Notes: generated by a model not told the origin, from the sequence alone. 64,000 nt of DNA from Shinisaurus crocodilurus (GCA_021292165.1 CM037877.1:205944715-206008714), one strand, 5' to 3'. Counted from the first letter of the stretch, positions 40,290 to 52,928 are shown. A program made the numbers and translations.

Positions 40290-43200
40290 ATTTTTCTGCT
40301 TGAACATACTTTTACCTAAACTAGTGCAAGCTTTGTGTATAAGCAAGGCTTTGTGTTTAATACAAGATGCGTAATATAAATCCGGAGATGTCTGAGCTAA
40401 TTGGCAGGATGAAAAACTTTACTGAAATGATGCAAGTTGTGGGATTACAGGAAGGGATCCTGCAGCCAAAGAGCAGACATGTTGTGTGTAAAAGTAGTTA
40501 GAGCTAAACTCTGTAGTCACCCCTCTCATCCACACCCAGTTTCTGGGTTTATTTTATATATTTTTTCTCATAAAGATTCATGCCCCTGTTGCTTTCCTAT
40601 CAAAGCCTGTGGCGGCTCCTAGGATAAACATGTGGTCAAAAGACAGAAAACTCCAGGCAAAAATGGCATTCATTTCGTCCATGGCAGCATAAACTGAGAG
40701 GCTTTTAAGAAGGGTGAATGGTTTTCAGTAAATCTCTCATATCAGCAGAAACCTTTGAAAAAGTTTGTTTAAAGGCCGTGGAGATAAACAGCCCAGCCAA
40801 GTGTTTGTTTAAGATGTATGTACTCTGTGTCAACCAGTAGGCTGGTATTTGTAGGGGGAAGGAAAGTTGGGATCCTTTTGACTTGCTGCTACCTTAGACT
40901 GCCATGAACTCTGTGAATAGAAAGACTAGACAGTCACCAGTCCTCTAGTGTGTTGCCCCAGTGTGTCTCCTCTGGGTGTATGCTAGATGCAGCTCATGGC
41001 AAATACATAATTCAACTGAATAATTGTTGGTTTTAACCCCTGTGCACATGCTGCCAGCTAGAGAATTCATTTGCTCATCAGTATCACCCAGGCTAACTTG
41101 AAGTGCTGAGCACCCCAATTATTTAGTTACCTCCTCAGAAAATTAACATCACTTCAAACTGTGGTTTAGGATTCTACCTAGTTCCAAAGCTGGTAAGCAT
41201 AGTTTCTCAGGAAACGATAGTTAATTAGAGACTTCCTGGTTTGATTGCTGTGTGCTGTGAAGGGAGAAACCAAGACCCTGCATGTGCAGCCAAAAGACTT
41301 ATTCATATCTTGGCCTATTAAGATGAGATAAGATTGTCTAACCCAGGCCATTATGTAGTTAGTGTATACCTTTGGTTTGGGGAAACAAGCCAGGATCATT
41401 AACCACAGTTTGAAGTTGGCTTGTTCCCCTAAAGCATAGCTAAACACAGTTTGTATGGGTTTCGAATAGTGATGCCATTGAATTTCGTAATTAGCCCTCT
41501 TGCTGGTCGAACCTTGCCCATTCGCAATCTTCACCTTCTTAACAAGCCTGGACTAGCAGTTCACACATTTGGCATTAAGTTCGGAATTGATTGAGAGCTT
41601 CTGAGAATTTGCAGTCTGTATCTAAAGAATGCCATTTCTGTTTATGTGCGGCATTAGTTGGATTAACTGTTTCCTTGCCTAATCTGGCATTTCTGCACAT
41701 GTGCTGTGCTGGTTGGATTAACCCTTACTTTACCTAATCCGGTGCTGCTTCCCTCTTCACTGCCACTGCAGCTACCCTGGCTGCATGAGGAGGAGGACGA
41801 CGACTTGGCAGCGCCCTCCCCCCTAAATTCTTATTAATCCTACAGTCTCCTCAGCAGCGTCCCTTGTTGTTGCCACTACCACTGCAGCTCTGGCTCTGAG
41901 GAGGCGCTATATGATTCCAAACAACAGCTCCCAAGATGCACTTCAATATTGCACATGTGTGCAAACGTTTGTTTATATGGATCAAGAGTTCGCTTTGAGG
42001 GAAAACTCTCATCCAAACCTACATAGCTGAGTTTGATATTTTCCAGGTAAATAATGAACTCACTCAGGATAAGTTCGCCCATCACTAGGACTCAGCCTCA
42101 ACTTTAGACGTAATGAGTAATTATGGTTAGTTGAAAACAGAAGTGAATGCTTCTGATCTTCTCCTCATGACCATGCTTGATGAGAGGGGATGAGAGGGGA
42201 GTGGGCTGTGGGGAGTACACAAGCCCAAGTTTTGCCCAGACTCATTCCTATAGTGCTAAACTACGGTTTAGCATTATGACCAATCAGAGCCGCTGTTTTT
42301 CTGATTGTACAAGAAGTGCAGTGGTACAATCTTGCGAGACATGTTTAAGATTGATCAAGTTGGGTAATGGACGAGCAAACTCTGCCAACATTTTGTGTGG
42401 TGTGGCCCAATTACCTCAGCACAACCTAGCACCTGCAGACATGGGGGGGGGGGATATGCATTAGACAGGAGAACACTGAAAGAAGCAGGCAATTCATGCC
42501 AAATATGCTGGGTGCACTACAAACCCAAACCACACACACTGTTACCAGGATGTCTTGGAATGTAGACACAGCCAAATTTCATGAATGCATCTGTACAGAT
42601 ATTTTGAATGGAATCAGATAATTTTGATAACAATGTTGCATAATATTACCAATGGGAATATTTGATGGACCGATCCTGGACATGCTACTTACATTACTGG
42701 CAGAGCCATTACTAGCATCAGCATCTGGCATTGTTGGTCAGCTGCTGGGGCCCCAACACCCTAGCAAAGCTCACCACTGACACCTGCACTCCTTTTTTTT
42801 TTTTTTTTTTAATGGCCTGGCACATTAAGCAGCACTAGGCAGCTGGATCTGACTGTGCTGAGAAAACTAGCCTTAGGTGTATCCCTCTACTCTAGGGCTA
42901 TCCCACTACTAACACCGAGGAAGTCCTCTTCTTACTGGGGCATTCTTACTGCTATAGCCAGCACTTGCAGCTGATCACCCCTTACCACTGGGCAATCCTT
43001 CCCTTCACTTCTGCTGCCACCATAAAAACACACCCCTTTATTTAATATATGCCTTTTTCTTAAGTTAGATGGTCATTAGATGTGAGACAAACAGATCAGA
43101 GGTACAAGGAAAGTAAACAAAGATATATAGCATTTTATTAAAAAGAAATAAAACAAGAAAACTTATTATTTTCTATATGGTTACTTTAAAAACAGGGCTT

Positions 43201-44700
43201 TTATATTGTTACTATTACCACAAATCAGGTGTTAGATGTCCCAGTTCTTAACTCTAACCAAACTTAAGCCAATTAGCTCATCAAGCTCTACCCCAGTCAA
43301 TGCACAGGCCTAGCAATGAGGGCTTGAAAGGCAGTCTTCTCTCTGGTAGGGTTTGACTTCTGCCTGGAACCTTTAAGGCTGTTCACCAAGCTTCCGCTGG
43401 AGTCTTCCTTCCTTTGTCAAAACGTAAATGGTAATTTTTTGTCACTGGAAAATGTGCTTTCTCCTCCCACTTGCATCCCTAATCTAGTATGTCATTTGCA
43501 ACAATGAGTGCAGTGGTTGTGAGATCACCACAGGCACCTATTGGATAGTGTCAGTGCCATGATGGGTGATTTGTGATACACCCTCTGCCTATGGCTGCAA
43601 CATTTTGTAATTTTTTTAAACAGCTGAATATTTTAGCAGAGGAGTGCTCCTTTACTGTACCAGTCAAAAGCACTCTGTAGCTCTGTTTAAAAAAAAGAAA
43701 AGGAAAAAAGTGACAATTACAGATAAGGGTACACCATCTTCAGCAGAAATGTCCCATCATTTTGCAATTTATTGATTACTTTTTTCTTTTTTAAATAGTT
43801 CGTGCAATCTGTGCAATTATCCTCCCCAATGCTGCTTATACATCACCTGGAATTTTGTTTTTATTTAAAGGTGAACATAAATATGGCTGCAGAGTAGCCA
43901 TATTCTACGGTGTACACCCTCTATGTACACTCTCCCTTATCCATTTAAAATATAACATTGCTGGTGTCAAAACAAGGCTAGCACAAGCATGATTGGATGA
44001 TAACATCTTTTTTAATGGACAGAAAGGACCTAAGATGTGAACTCAGTGAATAAGTCAGCCACGTCCCTCACTCCTTTTTTTCTTACACCTAAGACCTTCC
44101 AAATTTCAGATATTTTGTCAAAACTTCGAACCAAGTGAAGACTTTTACTTTCATTTTGAAAAAGTCACTGTGGGTGGAAGGGGACGTTGACAAATGATGA
44201 CTGGCCCTTCTCATTAGTATAGCAAAGCAGGTGACAAAGGGAATATGTGACAGGCATGACTGAGTCAAGCCCCCGCTGTTCTGGAAGCATGGGAGAAATA
44301 AAGGGCTTCCTTTATTATTTCTGCCTTATCCAACATTGCTATCAAAATTAGCTCTGGGAAGCCAATTTCATATTCTCATTTACTTTTTCTCTGACCCACG
44401 CATGCTCTGGACATGGCAGAGACGTCATCTGCTCTGAGCCAGATTAGCAGCTGATATTGTATGCTAAATGGCCCTCAAGTTCTATGCAATACAGGCCTTC
44501 GCAAGAAGCTGCAAGAGGTCAGTCTGCCATTTAACAGATTGCATGCTAGTATGATAAAATGAGTTAGAACTGGAGGTCAGGAAGGAATCTGAAGGTCATC
44601 TAGTCTAATCCAGGCAGGATTCTCAATATCTTCCAAGATCCAAATATTAGCCTTACTAAAAAATAAATAAATTGCTACTTCCCCCACTCCCAATGGAGAC
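40290..44700. other. Long repeat-poor stretch, no gene recognised
   Basis: Apart from a poly-T run (42787-42809) and a G run (42442-42451) I recognise no repeat, exon or RNA here. The pattern GGCATTAGTTGGATTAAC/GGTTGGATTAACCC near 41650-41735 is a short imperfect duplication. Open frames are short. Confidence 0.5.
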
Positions 44701-44715
44701 TTTGTCCTCTTAACA

Positions 44716-45011
44716 TAGGGGTGGGCAACACCCAGCCCATGGGCTGCATGTAGCCCCTGGCCTTAAGCATGACTCCGCTGCCCCCAGTTCCCTACACTGC
44801 CAGCAAATTTGCTGTTGTGGTAGCAGCAAAACAATTGCTGGTTTGTCACTGAATCTTTGCAGCAATTTTTTTGCTGTCATAATTTGGTGGCAAACCAATC
44901 ATTTTGGTGCCACTGCTGCTGAAATTCAGTGGTGTGCAGCAGGGGTGCAACCCTCGGGAAGTTCCAGGGGGGTGAAATTGGCCTCTGGAGCCCCCAAAGT
45001 TGCCCACCCCG
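44716..45011. mobile_element. hAT-type element, relative of 1215-1555
   Basis: Ends TAGGGGTGGGCAACACCCAG and AAAGTTGCCCACCCCG, each one base off the family ends. Flanks TCTTAACA (44708-44715) and GCTTAACA (45012-45019) match 7 of 8. The interior GGCCTCTGGAGCCCC parallels GGCCCCTGGACCCTC in the 1215 copy. Confidence 0.85.
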
Positions 45012-45019
45012 GCTTAACA

Positions 45020-45320
45020 GCTGGATGTTAGGCATACTTTTGACAGGTGATGCAATCTCTACACTGGGAAAAGGTGCATATGTGAATTCTGCATGGCACA
45101 TAGATGCTTAAGGCATGGGAGCCATGGAACAAGAAAGGTGGGAGTCCTGTTACTCAATGGCACACCTGTTGGGTGCTGTTTTTCTTTCCTCTGTTAAATT
45201 TGGAGAATTTGTTCCAAACAGCTTTTATAGATTCTGAAAAGAATCTCCTAATGATGCAGGGCCTAAAGCTATTCTTGGAAGAACTTAAGAGTACGTAATT
45301 TCACACATCGAGCTTAAATC
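45020..45320. other. No gene seen
   Basis: Short stretch between two transposons without recognised content. Confidence 0.4.
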
Positions 45321-45328
45321 GGCATTAC

Positions 45329-45635
45329 CTAGGGTTGCCAAGTTGTAGCATGGAGATTCTTGTTATGTCTTTAAAATCCCTGATAAAATGGGAGACAAGG
45401 CAGCTGCAGGTTCTCTTCTTTGTACAGTTTTGACCCGTTGATTTGTCCCATCCACTGTGTGTATGTATAGCATACCTGGAGTCCTGCTTCCTACAGCAGA
45501 GGTGACTGTGGGAGGCAACTGTACTGAACAAACGGAAGGCGAGGATGGTAGAAACTGCAGCTACTTCATCCCCCAGTTCATTGGGGATTCTAAATACATA
45601 ATATGAATCTCTGGTTAGTGACCTGGCAACCCTAG
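45329..45635. mobile_element. DNA transposon candidate with CTAGGGTTGCCA ends
   Basis: The 12-bp terminal words CTAGGGTTGCCA and TGGCAACCCTAG are perfect inverted repeats 307 bp apart. The flanking 8-mers do not match, so the superfamily is open; hAT is the likeliest from the TAGGG start. Confidence 0.55.
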
Positions 45636-45639
45636 ATTT

Positions 45640-46848
45640 GCATTTCCTACAACTATAATGCAGTGTAAACGCTACACTGCAAATGTAAAAGCTGCTATTG
45701 GCTAAAGTGCACATTTGGTTTCATAATGGCTGTTTTGTCCTCTATTCCATATTAAGACCATTCACATATGCGCACAAATAGAATACAAGATGCTCAAAGG
45801 CACTTTGATCGAGGCCAGCATCAAGCATCGGCAGAGCTGGGCACCTGCTGAGAGCCCTAACCCCAGCAGGAGCCCTATGGAGAAGAGCCTGCTGGAGTCG
45901 CTCATCCTCTTTCACTATTGCAACCTGCTTGTTCACCTGCCTCCCGCTCTGGTCCAGACAATGGTGGTGGTGTGAAGGAGCAGTAAATGCCACTGCCTGC
46001 TTGCTCACTGGCTCTCTGCCTGTCAAGCAAAAAAGTGGTAGCAGTTATGAGACAGGGGATGAGGAGCCATAGCAGCTAGTGACAATTGTGGGAGACTCAC
46101 AGAGGGAGGGGACCCATTGAGGGTGTCCTGCCCAAGGGCCCTCAAAAACCTGGAGCTAGCACTGACTTTGTTTGTCACATCTGGGGGGGGGGGGAATTCC
46201 CCCCTGAAAGACCAGATTTAGTCCACATAGATAATTTGTGGGGAAAACTAGACCAGTAATGCCAAGTGTAGTAGAAAAAGAGTCCTCCTAACTTTCTCAT
46301 GTCCACAGGCTCAGAGCAGGATCCTTTAAGGTCAGCATTCTGCAGTGTGTCCATTGGTTCCTAACCTTGGGGTGCAAAGTGGAATTGCTTTGGATATCTA
46401 CCAGAGTTAGAGGAGGTTCACACAAGCAAGCAGTGCCTATTTTTGCTATGTAACTGCATACTGGGGACTGTGTACTGTCCCTGTATCCTGGGGCAGCTAG
46501 AGCTATTGCTTTGATCACGGCTTCCATTTTCCAAGCTCTTGCAATCTCAGTAATAGCAGCTGTCCTTGTGTAAGCAGCTGGATTCATAGTAGGACATGGC
46601 CAATTGGAGGAAATAAGTGCTGCTTATTTGTGTGAGCAGTATACATTTGGCAGTACACAGAAAATAATGAATTCCACCTACAAAGGTGAGCTTAGAATTC
46701 AGATTTGGTTCATTTTTTAAATATCACTGGTAGCATGTTGCGAGATTAGATAAGAAGATGAATAGGTCATATTCCCAGGATTGTTATATCTTGGAGTCTT
46801 TTAGGGCTTCACCTGCAATTGTCTTTGGGGCTACTTTCAAGTAGATGC
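45640..46848. other. No gene seen
   Basis: A run of G lies at 46183-46194. Frames on both strands overlap and lack motifs. Confidence 0.45.
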
Positions 46849-46852
46849 TTAC

Positions 46853-46989
46853 GGGCGTGCATCCCATGTATGTTTAGACAGAAAAAAGACACACAGCTCC
46901 CAGCAGTTGCCAAGCTAGCATGGTTGATTAGGGAATGCTGAGAGCTGTAGGACTTTTTAAAATGTCTAAACGTACATAGGATTATGCCC
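46853..46989. mobile_element. Harbinger-like MITE, short form
   Basis: Ends GGGCGTGCATCCCATGTATG and TACATAGGATTATGCCC, flanked by TAC and TAA. The core ACAGCTCCCAGCAGTTGCC and its mirror GAGAGCTGTAGGAC match the copy at 37814-37943. Confidence 0.75.
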
Positions 46990-46992
46990 TAA

Positions 46993-47700
46993 GTTGGCTT
47001 CTGAATTTCCCTTGTGTGATGGTGTCACAGTCTGCAGGATGGATATTAAAATGCTAACATTTTGAGCCCCTTAGCTAACTCATGTACTACCATTTTCTGT
47101 TTCTGGAATGGTCATGCTCTCCTATACTGCCCTGGAAGACAATCCAGATGCTATGTTTTGTTCTGGTAAAAATAGTGACCAGTGACATATAACTATAAGG
47201 CAATCTTTTAACAGCAAGCATGTTTGCAGAAACAAGAAAATAAGCACGACATCATTTGAATTTAACAGCCACTTTTCTAGAAGTGGTTGCTTCAATTAAA
47301 AAGGGCTATTTCTCATGTTACATGCTGTAATAACTTCATTGACAAAGCTGACAAACTTCCAAAGCCTTGCATTAGTCTTGGAAAACTGTATGCATTTTAC
47401 AGTTGGGAAAACAGAGGCCTGGAGAGATGGTGAGTTGCTATCATAGATGAAGCATATGAAGAAGCAACAAAGTGAATTCTCATTTCTAAGTCTAAGAGTA
47501 GAACTACATGACGCTTCCAAACCTGTATTTTACTTGTAACACTAAATCTGTGGGGTATTTGCAGGCAAGAATTGACAGGTGGGAGGGAATTTAACGCTTC
47601 CCCCATACAGTATTTTCCCCCTGCAGCCCCTTCTCCCAGGCTGTTTTTCACCACTTTATTTGTTTTTAAGGGCAATTTCTCTCCTGCCTTTTCATCTGAC
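46993..47700. other. No gene seen
   Basis: No recognised element or exon. Confidence 0.45.
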
Positions 47701-47702
47701 AC

Positions 47703-47842
47703 AGCCTTCCCCAATTTTGTGCCCTCCAGATGTTTTCGACCACAACTCCCAGCATTCTTGACCATTGTCCATGCTAGCTGGGACAGATAGAAATTTAAGT
47801 CCAAAACATCTGGATGACACCAGGTTGGCGAAGGGTGATCTA
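47703..47842. mobile_element. hAT MITE relic
   Basis: CCTTCCCCAATTTTGTGCCC, CCAGATGTTTTCGACCACAA and the mirrored TCCAAAACATCTGGATGACA, CCAGGTTGGCGAAGGGTG show an eroded copy of the same hairpin family as 217-353. Target duplication not recovered. Confidence 0.65.
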
Positions 47843-49425
47843 AAAGATGCCTAAGGTGGCCAACATTATATTTTTTTAAAAAAATGTAAACACAATGAAA
47901 ACTGCACATTAAAATATACCCAAATAAAACAAAGCCAGACAGGGTTAACAAAAACAGGGTGGCAGATAAAACACCAAACAAACTAACCAGAGAAATTAAA
48001 TGCCTGAAGAATAAAGAAACCTTAAGGAGTTTTGTCCCAGCCAGACTCCTAGGGTGCTTCTGGACAAGGCTGTTAAAGTGCAATCGCCCTGTCTCAAAAT
48101 CAGCATTTTAGAGGTTCAAACATCATTGTCTGCCACTTTTGCCAGAATAACATGTAGTTCAACCCTAACACCTGCACCAAGCTTACCAGCTGGAATTTTA
48201 TCATGAGGTTCATTTCAGCCACTCTCCAAAAAGACCCATTTGTGTCACTGATTTGGCTACAAAGAAAAATCCTGTGCAAGAAATAGATTTAAAACCCAGA
48301 GGCTGATACTTTTCATTTCAAAACTCTTGCATGTTGTCTTTCTTTTCAGAAGGGAGGAAGCCCCTTCTGTTGAGTATACAGCCTGTAATTTCCCTGTCAG
48401 ATCCTAGCCAGCAGGTCAGTGTTGTGACTGACTGTGTGAGGATAGCTCCCTTAAGGGTAATTACACTAAATTCCATTTTGAAGGACAGCTTTCTCTGGAT
48501 ATGATACGAGGAACTTGCTTTTTCCATTCACTTAAATTCATAAATTCAGCATCTGTCACTAGAAACTCAGCAGTTAGAGACTTACATCCATTCCAGCTTC
48601 AAGGTGAGTCTTGAAGAGGGAGGTAATAACAATATTGTAGACTGTGGTGCTAATCACGTAACACCAACTGACTTGCCAGAGAGGAGAAAATGGAACAGGA
48701 AGCAGAAAATGGAACAGGAAGAAGTGGGGAAGCATCTTCTCACATTGGTGTTGGCAGTCTATGGGAATTTCTCAATCCTAGAGCCTGTAAGATTGAGAAT
48801 CGCAAGAGTAAAAAGTCTGGCAGGAAGCCTTCATTCTGGAATTGCTGAAAGTGGAGTGTATAAAATGAGATAACCCTTAATGATCTAAAGCAGCTAATAA
48901 TTGGCTAAGCTACTGAAAAGTTCCTGAGGAGTGTAGTCTCAGTTCTGGATACAAGCGTGAAAACTCATCACGATGCAGTGAAATAGCCATGGAAATGCTG
49001 CAGTGTTGACATGTACATTGTAAGTATGGATGGGGTTACCAAAGAATGGAGATGTACTAGATCTGAGAAGCCTGACATTAGGAATGAATTCTACAGAAAT
49101 GAGGTATTCATTTACCATGTTGCATGAATATGTGAAGGAACACAAAATTCAGTCCCCTAAGTCATCCATTTCTCTTAAAACATCTTTGTTTTTTCAATTT
49201 TGGTTACATTCTTAGGACTCCTACAGTTACTTTTGCACATCTAGAATGTTCGCAAGGTACAAGCTGCCATGAGTCCAGGAATCACCCATCAACAACAAAC
49301 AGTTAAAAGGAAGAAAATACCCTCGAAATATCAATGCACTTTGGTAACAATAAACCCTGCTTTTAATTTATGCTAATATGTAGGGTTGTGGTGACAGTAA
49401 GAACAAAATTATAGAGTGGCTTTCT
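47843..49425. other. No gene seen
   Basis: The A-rich stretch 47870-48030 may be an antisense LINE tail but I cannot prove it. The rest looks unique. Confidence 0.4.
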
Positions 49426-49429
49426 AGCT

Positions 49430-49640
49430 GGTAATTATCCCCCCATTTTCGTTGCTCGGGAAGATGGACACACAATTATGCTCTCTTGCTGTATATTAAT
49501 ACGGATTCTTGACATCTTCAGCAGACCTGGAGCTGTCATCGGGCTTTTTGTCTAGTTTAATTGAAAATTAATGGTTACTGTGTTACCACGGAAACCGTGG
49601 CAATGGACGCCAATAGCGCTCACATATCAAACAGGCACTG
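49430..49640. promoter_or_regulatory. Candidate conserved non-coding element
   Basis: Repeat-free block with TAATTGAAAATTAATGG (paired homeodomain-type TAAT cores, about 49557-49573) next to GTTACCACGGAAAC (49582-49595), which fits the RFX X-box pattern, inside the palindrome CCACGG-AAA-CCGTGG (49586-49600). The clustering suggests an enhancer, but conservation could not be tested. Confidence 0.3.
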
Positions 49641-49649
49641 GTGGCATTG

Positions 49650-50520
49650 TCTGTCCCTGTTGACCTTGAAAGTTAAAAGAAAACTTGAGAGGGGGGGAGA
49701 GAGACCCCCCCTGAAAACAGAGGATTGAATATTATGTATCAAAGGCGGGGGGGAAGGATAGAAAAAGACTGAAGGATAGAGGAGGAAAAAAGAATTTGGA
49801 GCCTTTTGTATCTTGGAGAGGAAAAAAGCAGAAGGGGCCCTAAAATAAGAAGAGTCAGAGTGGCAAAGGCGAGAATTGTGTTTGAGTACTAAAGCTTTAT
49901 AGCCCATCCTTGTGAGGCATGGAAGACGACAGTTGGTACAACCAATGTTGATGTTCTGATGGTGCTTGCAAGGTGTATTATGCCATCAAAATGCAGAGGA
50001 TAGGTCCAGGCTAAAGAGTCACCACAGAACTGCCATAACATTACGCAGATGGTAATGATGGAGTGAAAGAGTTGTGTCTGCTGGGCCATCAATTTGAAAA
50101 CATAACAAAAGAACTCAGATCAGTCAGGAGGGGGAGGGGACAGAAGAAGAAAAATGGAATGGAGAAGATTGGGAAGAAAGTTAATGGTATGTATAAAAAG
50201 ATAAGAGATAAAAAGAAATGGGAGAAATAAAGTGGAGGGTGTAGAATCCATATTTACTTCAACTGTCAGTGCTGAGTGAACAACAAACAGAGGTTCGTGA
50301 TTCAGAGATCAGTAGATGTTTGGGGAAATTCTTCTGTTATTGTTGTTATTTCAATGTTTTGCTGTTTTAGCAATTCTTAGCATAACTGGGAGTTTATACA
50401 GCACCAAAAAGTACATACAGCGTGGTTTTTCTCTTGGCACTGCCACCAACCCTGTTGGAAGCCAAGAGTATTAAACTGTTTTGAGAGATAGAAAAACAGA
50501 TTAGAAAAAAAAAGATGAAG
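49650..50520. other. No gene seen; purine-rich stretches
   Basis: Long plus-strand purine-rich text (49680-49860, 50100-50235). No recognised repeat. Confidence 0.45.
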
Positions 50521-50526
50521 GAATGA

Positions 50527-50576
<50 letters not shown>

Positions 50577-50594
50577 CGACAGAGAGACAGAGAA
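50527..50594. repeat. Compound microsatellite (TG)n(AG)n(GACAGA)n
   Basis: TG units, then GA units, then GACAGA hexamers. Explains the Arg/Glu/Asp repeats in the frame at 50528-50752. Confidence 0.95.
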
Positions 50595-51033
50595 ATCCCA
50601 TAAACAACAATAATTTAAAAACAATTCCCATTTTGTTATTTAAAATCATGAGTGACAATTTTTGGTCCCAGCCTTCTTTTATTCTTATATGGAATAATCC
50701 TTTGGCAGTAACATTGTCCCGAAGCCATGATCTAACTCTGTCCACCAGCTAGGCTGATATTTGTCTTCCTGAAGCTTGTTCAAAAGGATAGCTATTCTAC
50801 ACTATAGGTAAGAATCTCTTAGCCATTTCTGGTGTAACTGGTTTATAGTGCGATATTCTATCCTTGACCTGTGCTGAATGAACAAGGATAGGATTGCAAT
50901 TATATTCATACACCAGGATAACCCTGTTACAGTGACATAGTGATGTCATTATATCATAAATGTATGTCAGTAGTAGTGCTTAGTAGTGCTTAGTGCTATG
51001 CTGTTTTAACTATGATGATGTAAGATGGGAAGG

Positions 51034-51034
<1 letters not shown>

Positions 51035-51065
<31 letters not shown>

Positions 51066-51102
51066 CAGACAGACAGAGAGACAGAGAGAGACAGGGAGAG
51101 AG
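51035..51102. repeat. Compound microsatellite (TG)n(AG)n(ACAG)n
   Basis: Same order of units as at 50527-50594: TG, then AG, then GACAGACAGACAGAGAGAC. Confidence 0.95.
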
Positions 51103-51462
51103 AATCAAAGTAGTGGCCAGTTTAATTGGCATCCTATCCTCCTGCCAAGCTTACTGAATCATCCTCAGTTCATGCCATTAGAAGTACAAATGTTCTGACT
51201 CAGCACGGGAACCTTTCAAAAAGCCTCCCATCCCAAAAAGAGGGGAGGCAGGAGAGAAGAAGAGTGGAGGACCTGATTCAGGAGAGTGGTCACGAAGGAA
51301 CTTCCAAACACTAGGCAACAGGAGGGATGAGGCAGAGAAGGAGGGAGCACTCCAAGGCACTCCTTCCTTGCAAACACCCCAGTGCAAGGGAGCAAAAACA
51401 CCCAGGGAGAGCACCAAGAGGACAGCCTCACAAGCTGATGCAGGATCTCCTATGCCTGCCTG

Positions 51463-51677
51463 CAGGAGAGGCTGGTGACCCCCCATGCCAGTGGGGCTCC
51501 TCATCCATTGTAGCTTTTATTCTGTGCTTTATAGAAGCTATCCATGGTGCTGTGCTCCACCCCCAACATAGGTTCACCTGCCACCATGGAGCACCATGGA
51601 TAGCTCCCATAAAGCTAAGAATAAAAGTTGCAACAGATAAGGAGCCCCACTGACACAGGAGTCACCAGCCTCCCCTG
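51463..51677. mobile_element. hAT-type MITE with long inverted repeats, copy 2
   Basis: Starts CAGGAGAGGCTGGTGACC and ends GTCACCAGCCTCCCCTG. Exact 8-bp flanks CCTGCCTG (51455-51462 and 51678-51685). Arms of about 85 bp include GTGGGGCTCCTCATCCATTG, mirrored on the right, and GCACCATGGATAGCTCC against its mirror. Same family as 6192-6369. Confidence 0.92.
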
Positions 51678-51736
51678 CCTGCCTGCTGTTATGGCCACAA
51701 GGTGGACTCCAGATGGGCCAACCAGTGGTGAGGTGA

Positions 51737-51808
51737 GTCTGTCTGTCTGTCTGTCTGTGTCTGTGTCTGTGTCTGTGTCTGTGTGTCTGTCTGTCTCTCT
51801 CTCTCTCA
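51737..51808. repeat. (TCTG)n(TGTCTG)n(TC)n microsatellite
   Basis: Tetranucleotide TCTG units, then TGTCTG units, then CT dinucleotides. Confidence 0.95.
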
Positions 51809-52232
51809 GAGCAGCCAGATATTGAGGAGTGGACTCAGGTGCCTGACCAGCAAATGCCAATGATTGGGCTTGTGAGGCCAAGGTAGCCAGGTTTTACCTC
51901 TAAGGAAAGCACCTTCACACCCTGTATGAGGAGAGGCTCTGTGTTTGCAGTTGCAGGTATCATTTGCTGCCCTCTTAACACTGAGTTATGGCATTAGCTG
52001 TGCTGCAGGAGACGTTGTGGGCTCTCCTTGACAGCATGCTTGTGCATTGTGTGTGAGAGGAGGTGTGGAATGAGTTAAGTGATGTCATCATATTGTTACT
52101 GCCATTGCTGCATGTCAACTGGCATGTTCCTTGCAAGGCTAATGTGAAGGCCTTGTCAGGGATTATGTTGTGATTGGTGAGTGAAGTCACACTTGCTAGA
52201 TACTCTGTGGGAGTGGCCAGAATTGTTGCTAT

Positions 52233-52928
52233 GTGGCCTCCTTTTTCTACTGCTATTATTGTGCTTTTGATGTTGCTGCTGAGAGAAAGCATAGGGCACC
52301 AACTAGTAATACTAGTAATACCAGTGCTAGATCCAACATAGTGGTAGCTATCTTAATTGGACAGAAGAATTGGCCTACCTATCTGATCTCCTTCTTACTG
52401 AATCTCTGTGAGGTAGGGAATCTGCAAGCACATTGCTCCCACATGTTGCTGATATCATTAGATATGCATGCTCTGGATACAATGGGCCCTGATGAATTAC
52501 TACAGTTGGATATTTTTTCCAGACTTCCTCCATATGTATGGAAGTATGTCTGGACAGATGCACAGAACAGGGTGATAATCCAGTCCTGGCATGAAGCAGG
52601 TTTTTGTGGATCTAGCTCAATCAAATTGTGGGCAAATGACTCAAATGTCCTAGGCTGGTCACAAAAGTACATAAATACAGTGAAGAACATGCGGCCCTCC
52701 AGTGTTAAGAGTACTGGGGGCCATGAAACTGATTTTATAATTGGTGTCAAGGACATTGATTGCATGAAAATTGTATACAATTTGTTGGGAAGTTGCATTC
52801 AAGTCTGTCCTGGGTCTAGAGGTGTTCAATATTTTATTAATAACTTGGATGAAGAAGTGGAGAGTATGTTGTTCAGATTTGCAGACAATACAGAACTGGG
52901 AAGAGTTGTAAACACTACAGAGGGCTGA
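52233..52928 (+). pseudogene. CR1-like LINE ORF2 relic with degraded FADD motif
   Basis: The 231-codon open frame contains TMGPDELLQLDIF, comparable to the GPDELHPRV segment of the intact CR1, and INNLDEEVESMLFRFADNTEL, comparable to INDLDQEVQGMLIKFADDTKL, with the second catalytic Asp changed to Asn. The part between them is shorter than in CR1 and does not align, so the frame is a decayed, deleted copy. Confidence 0.6.
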
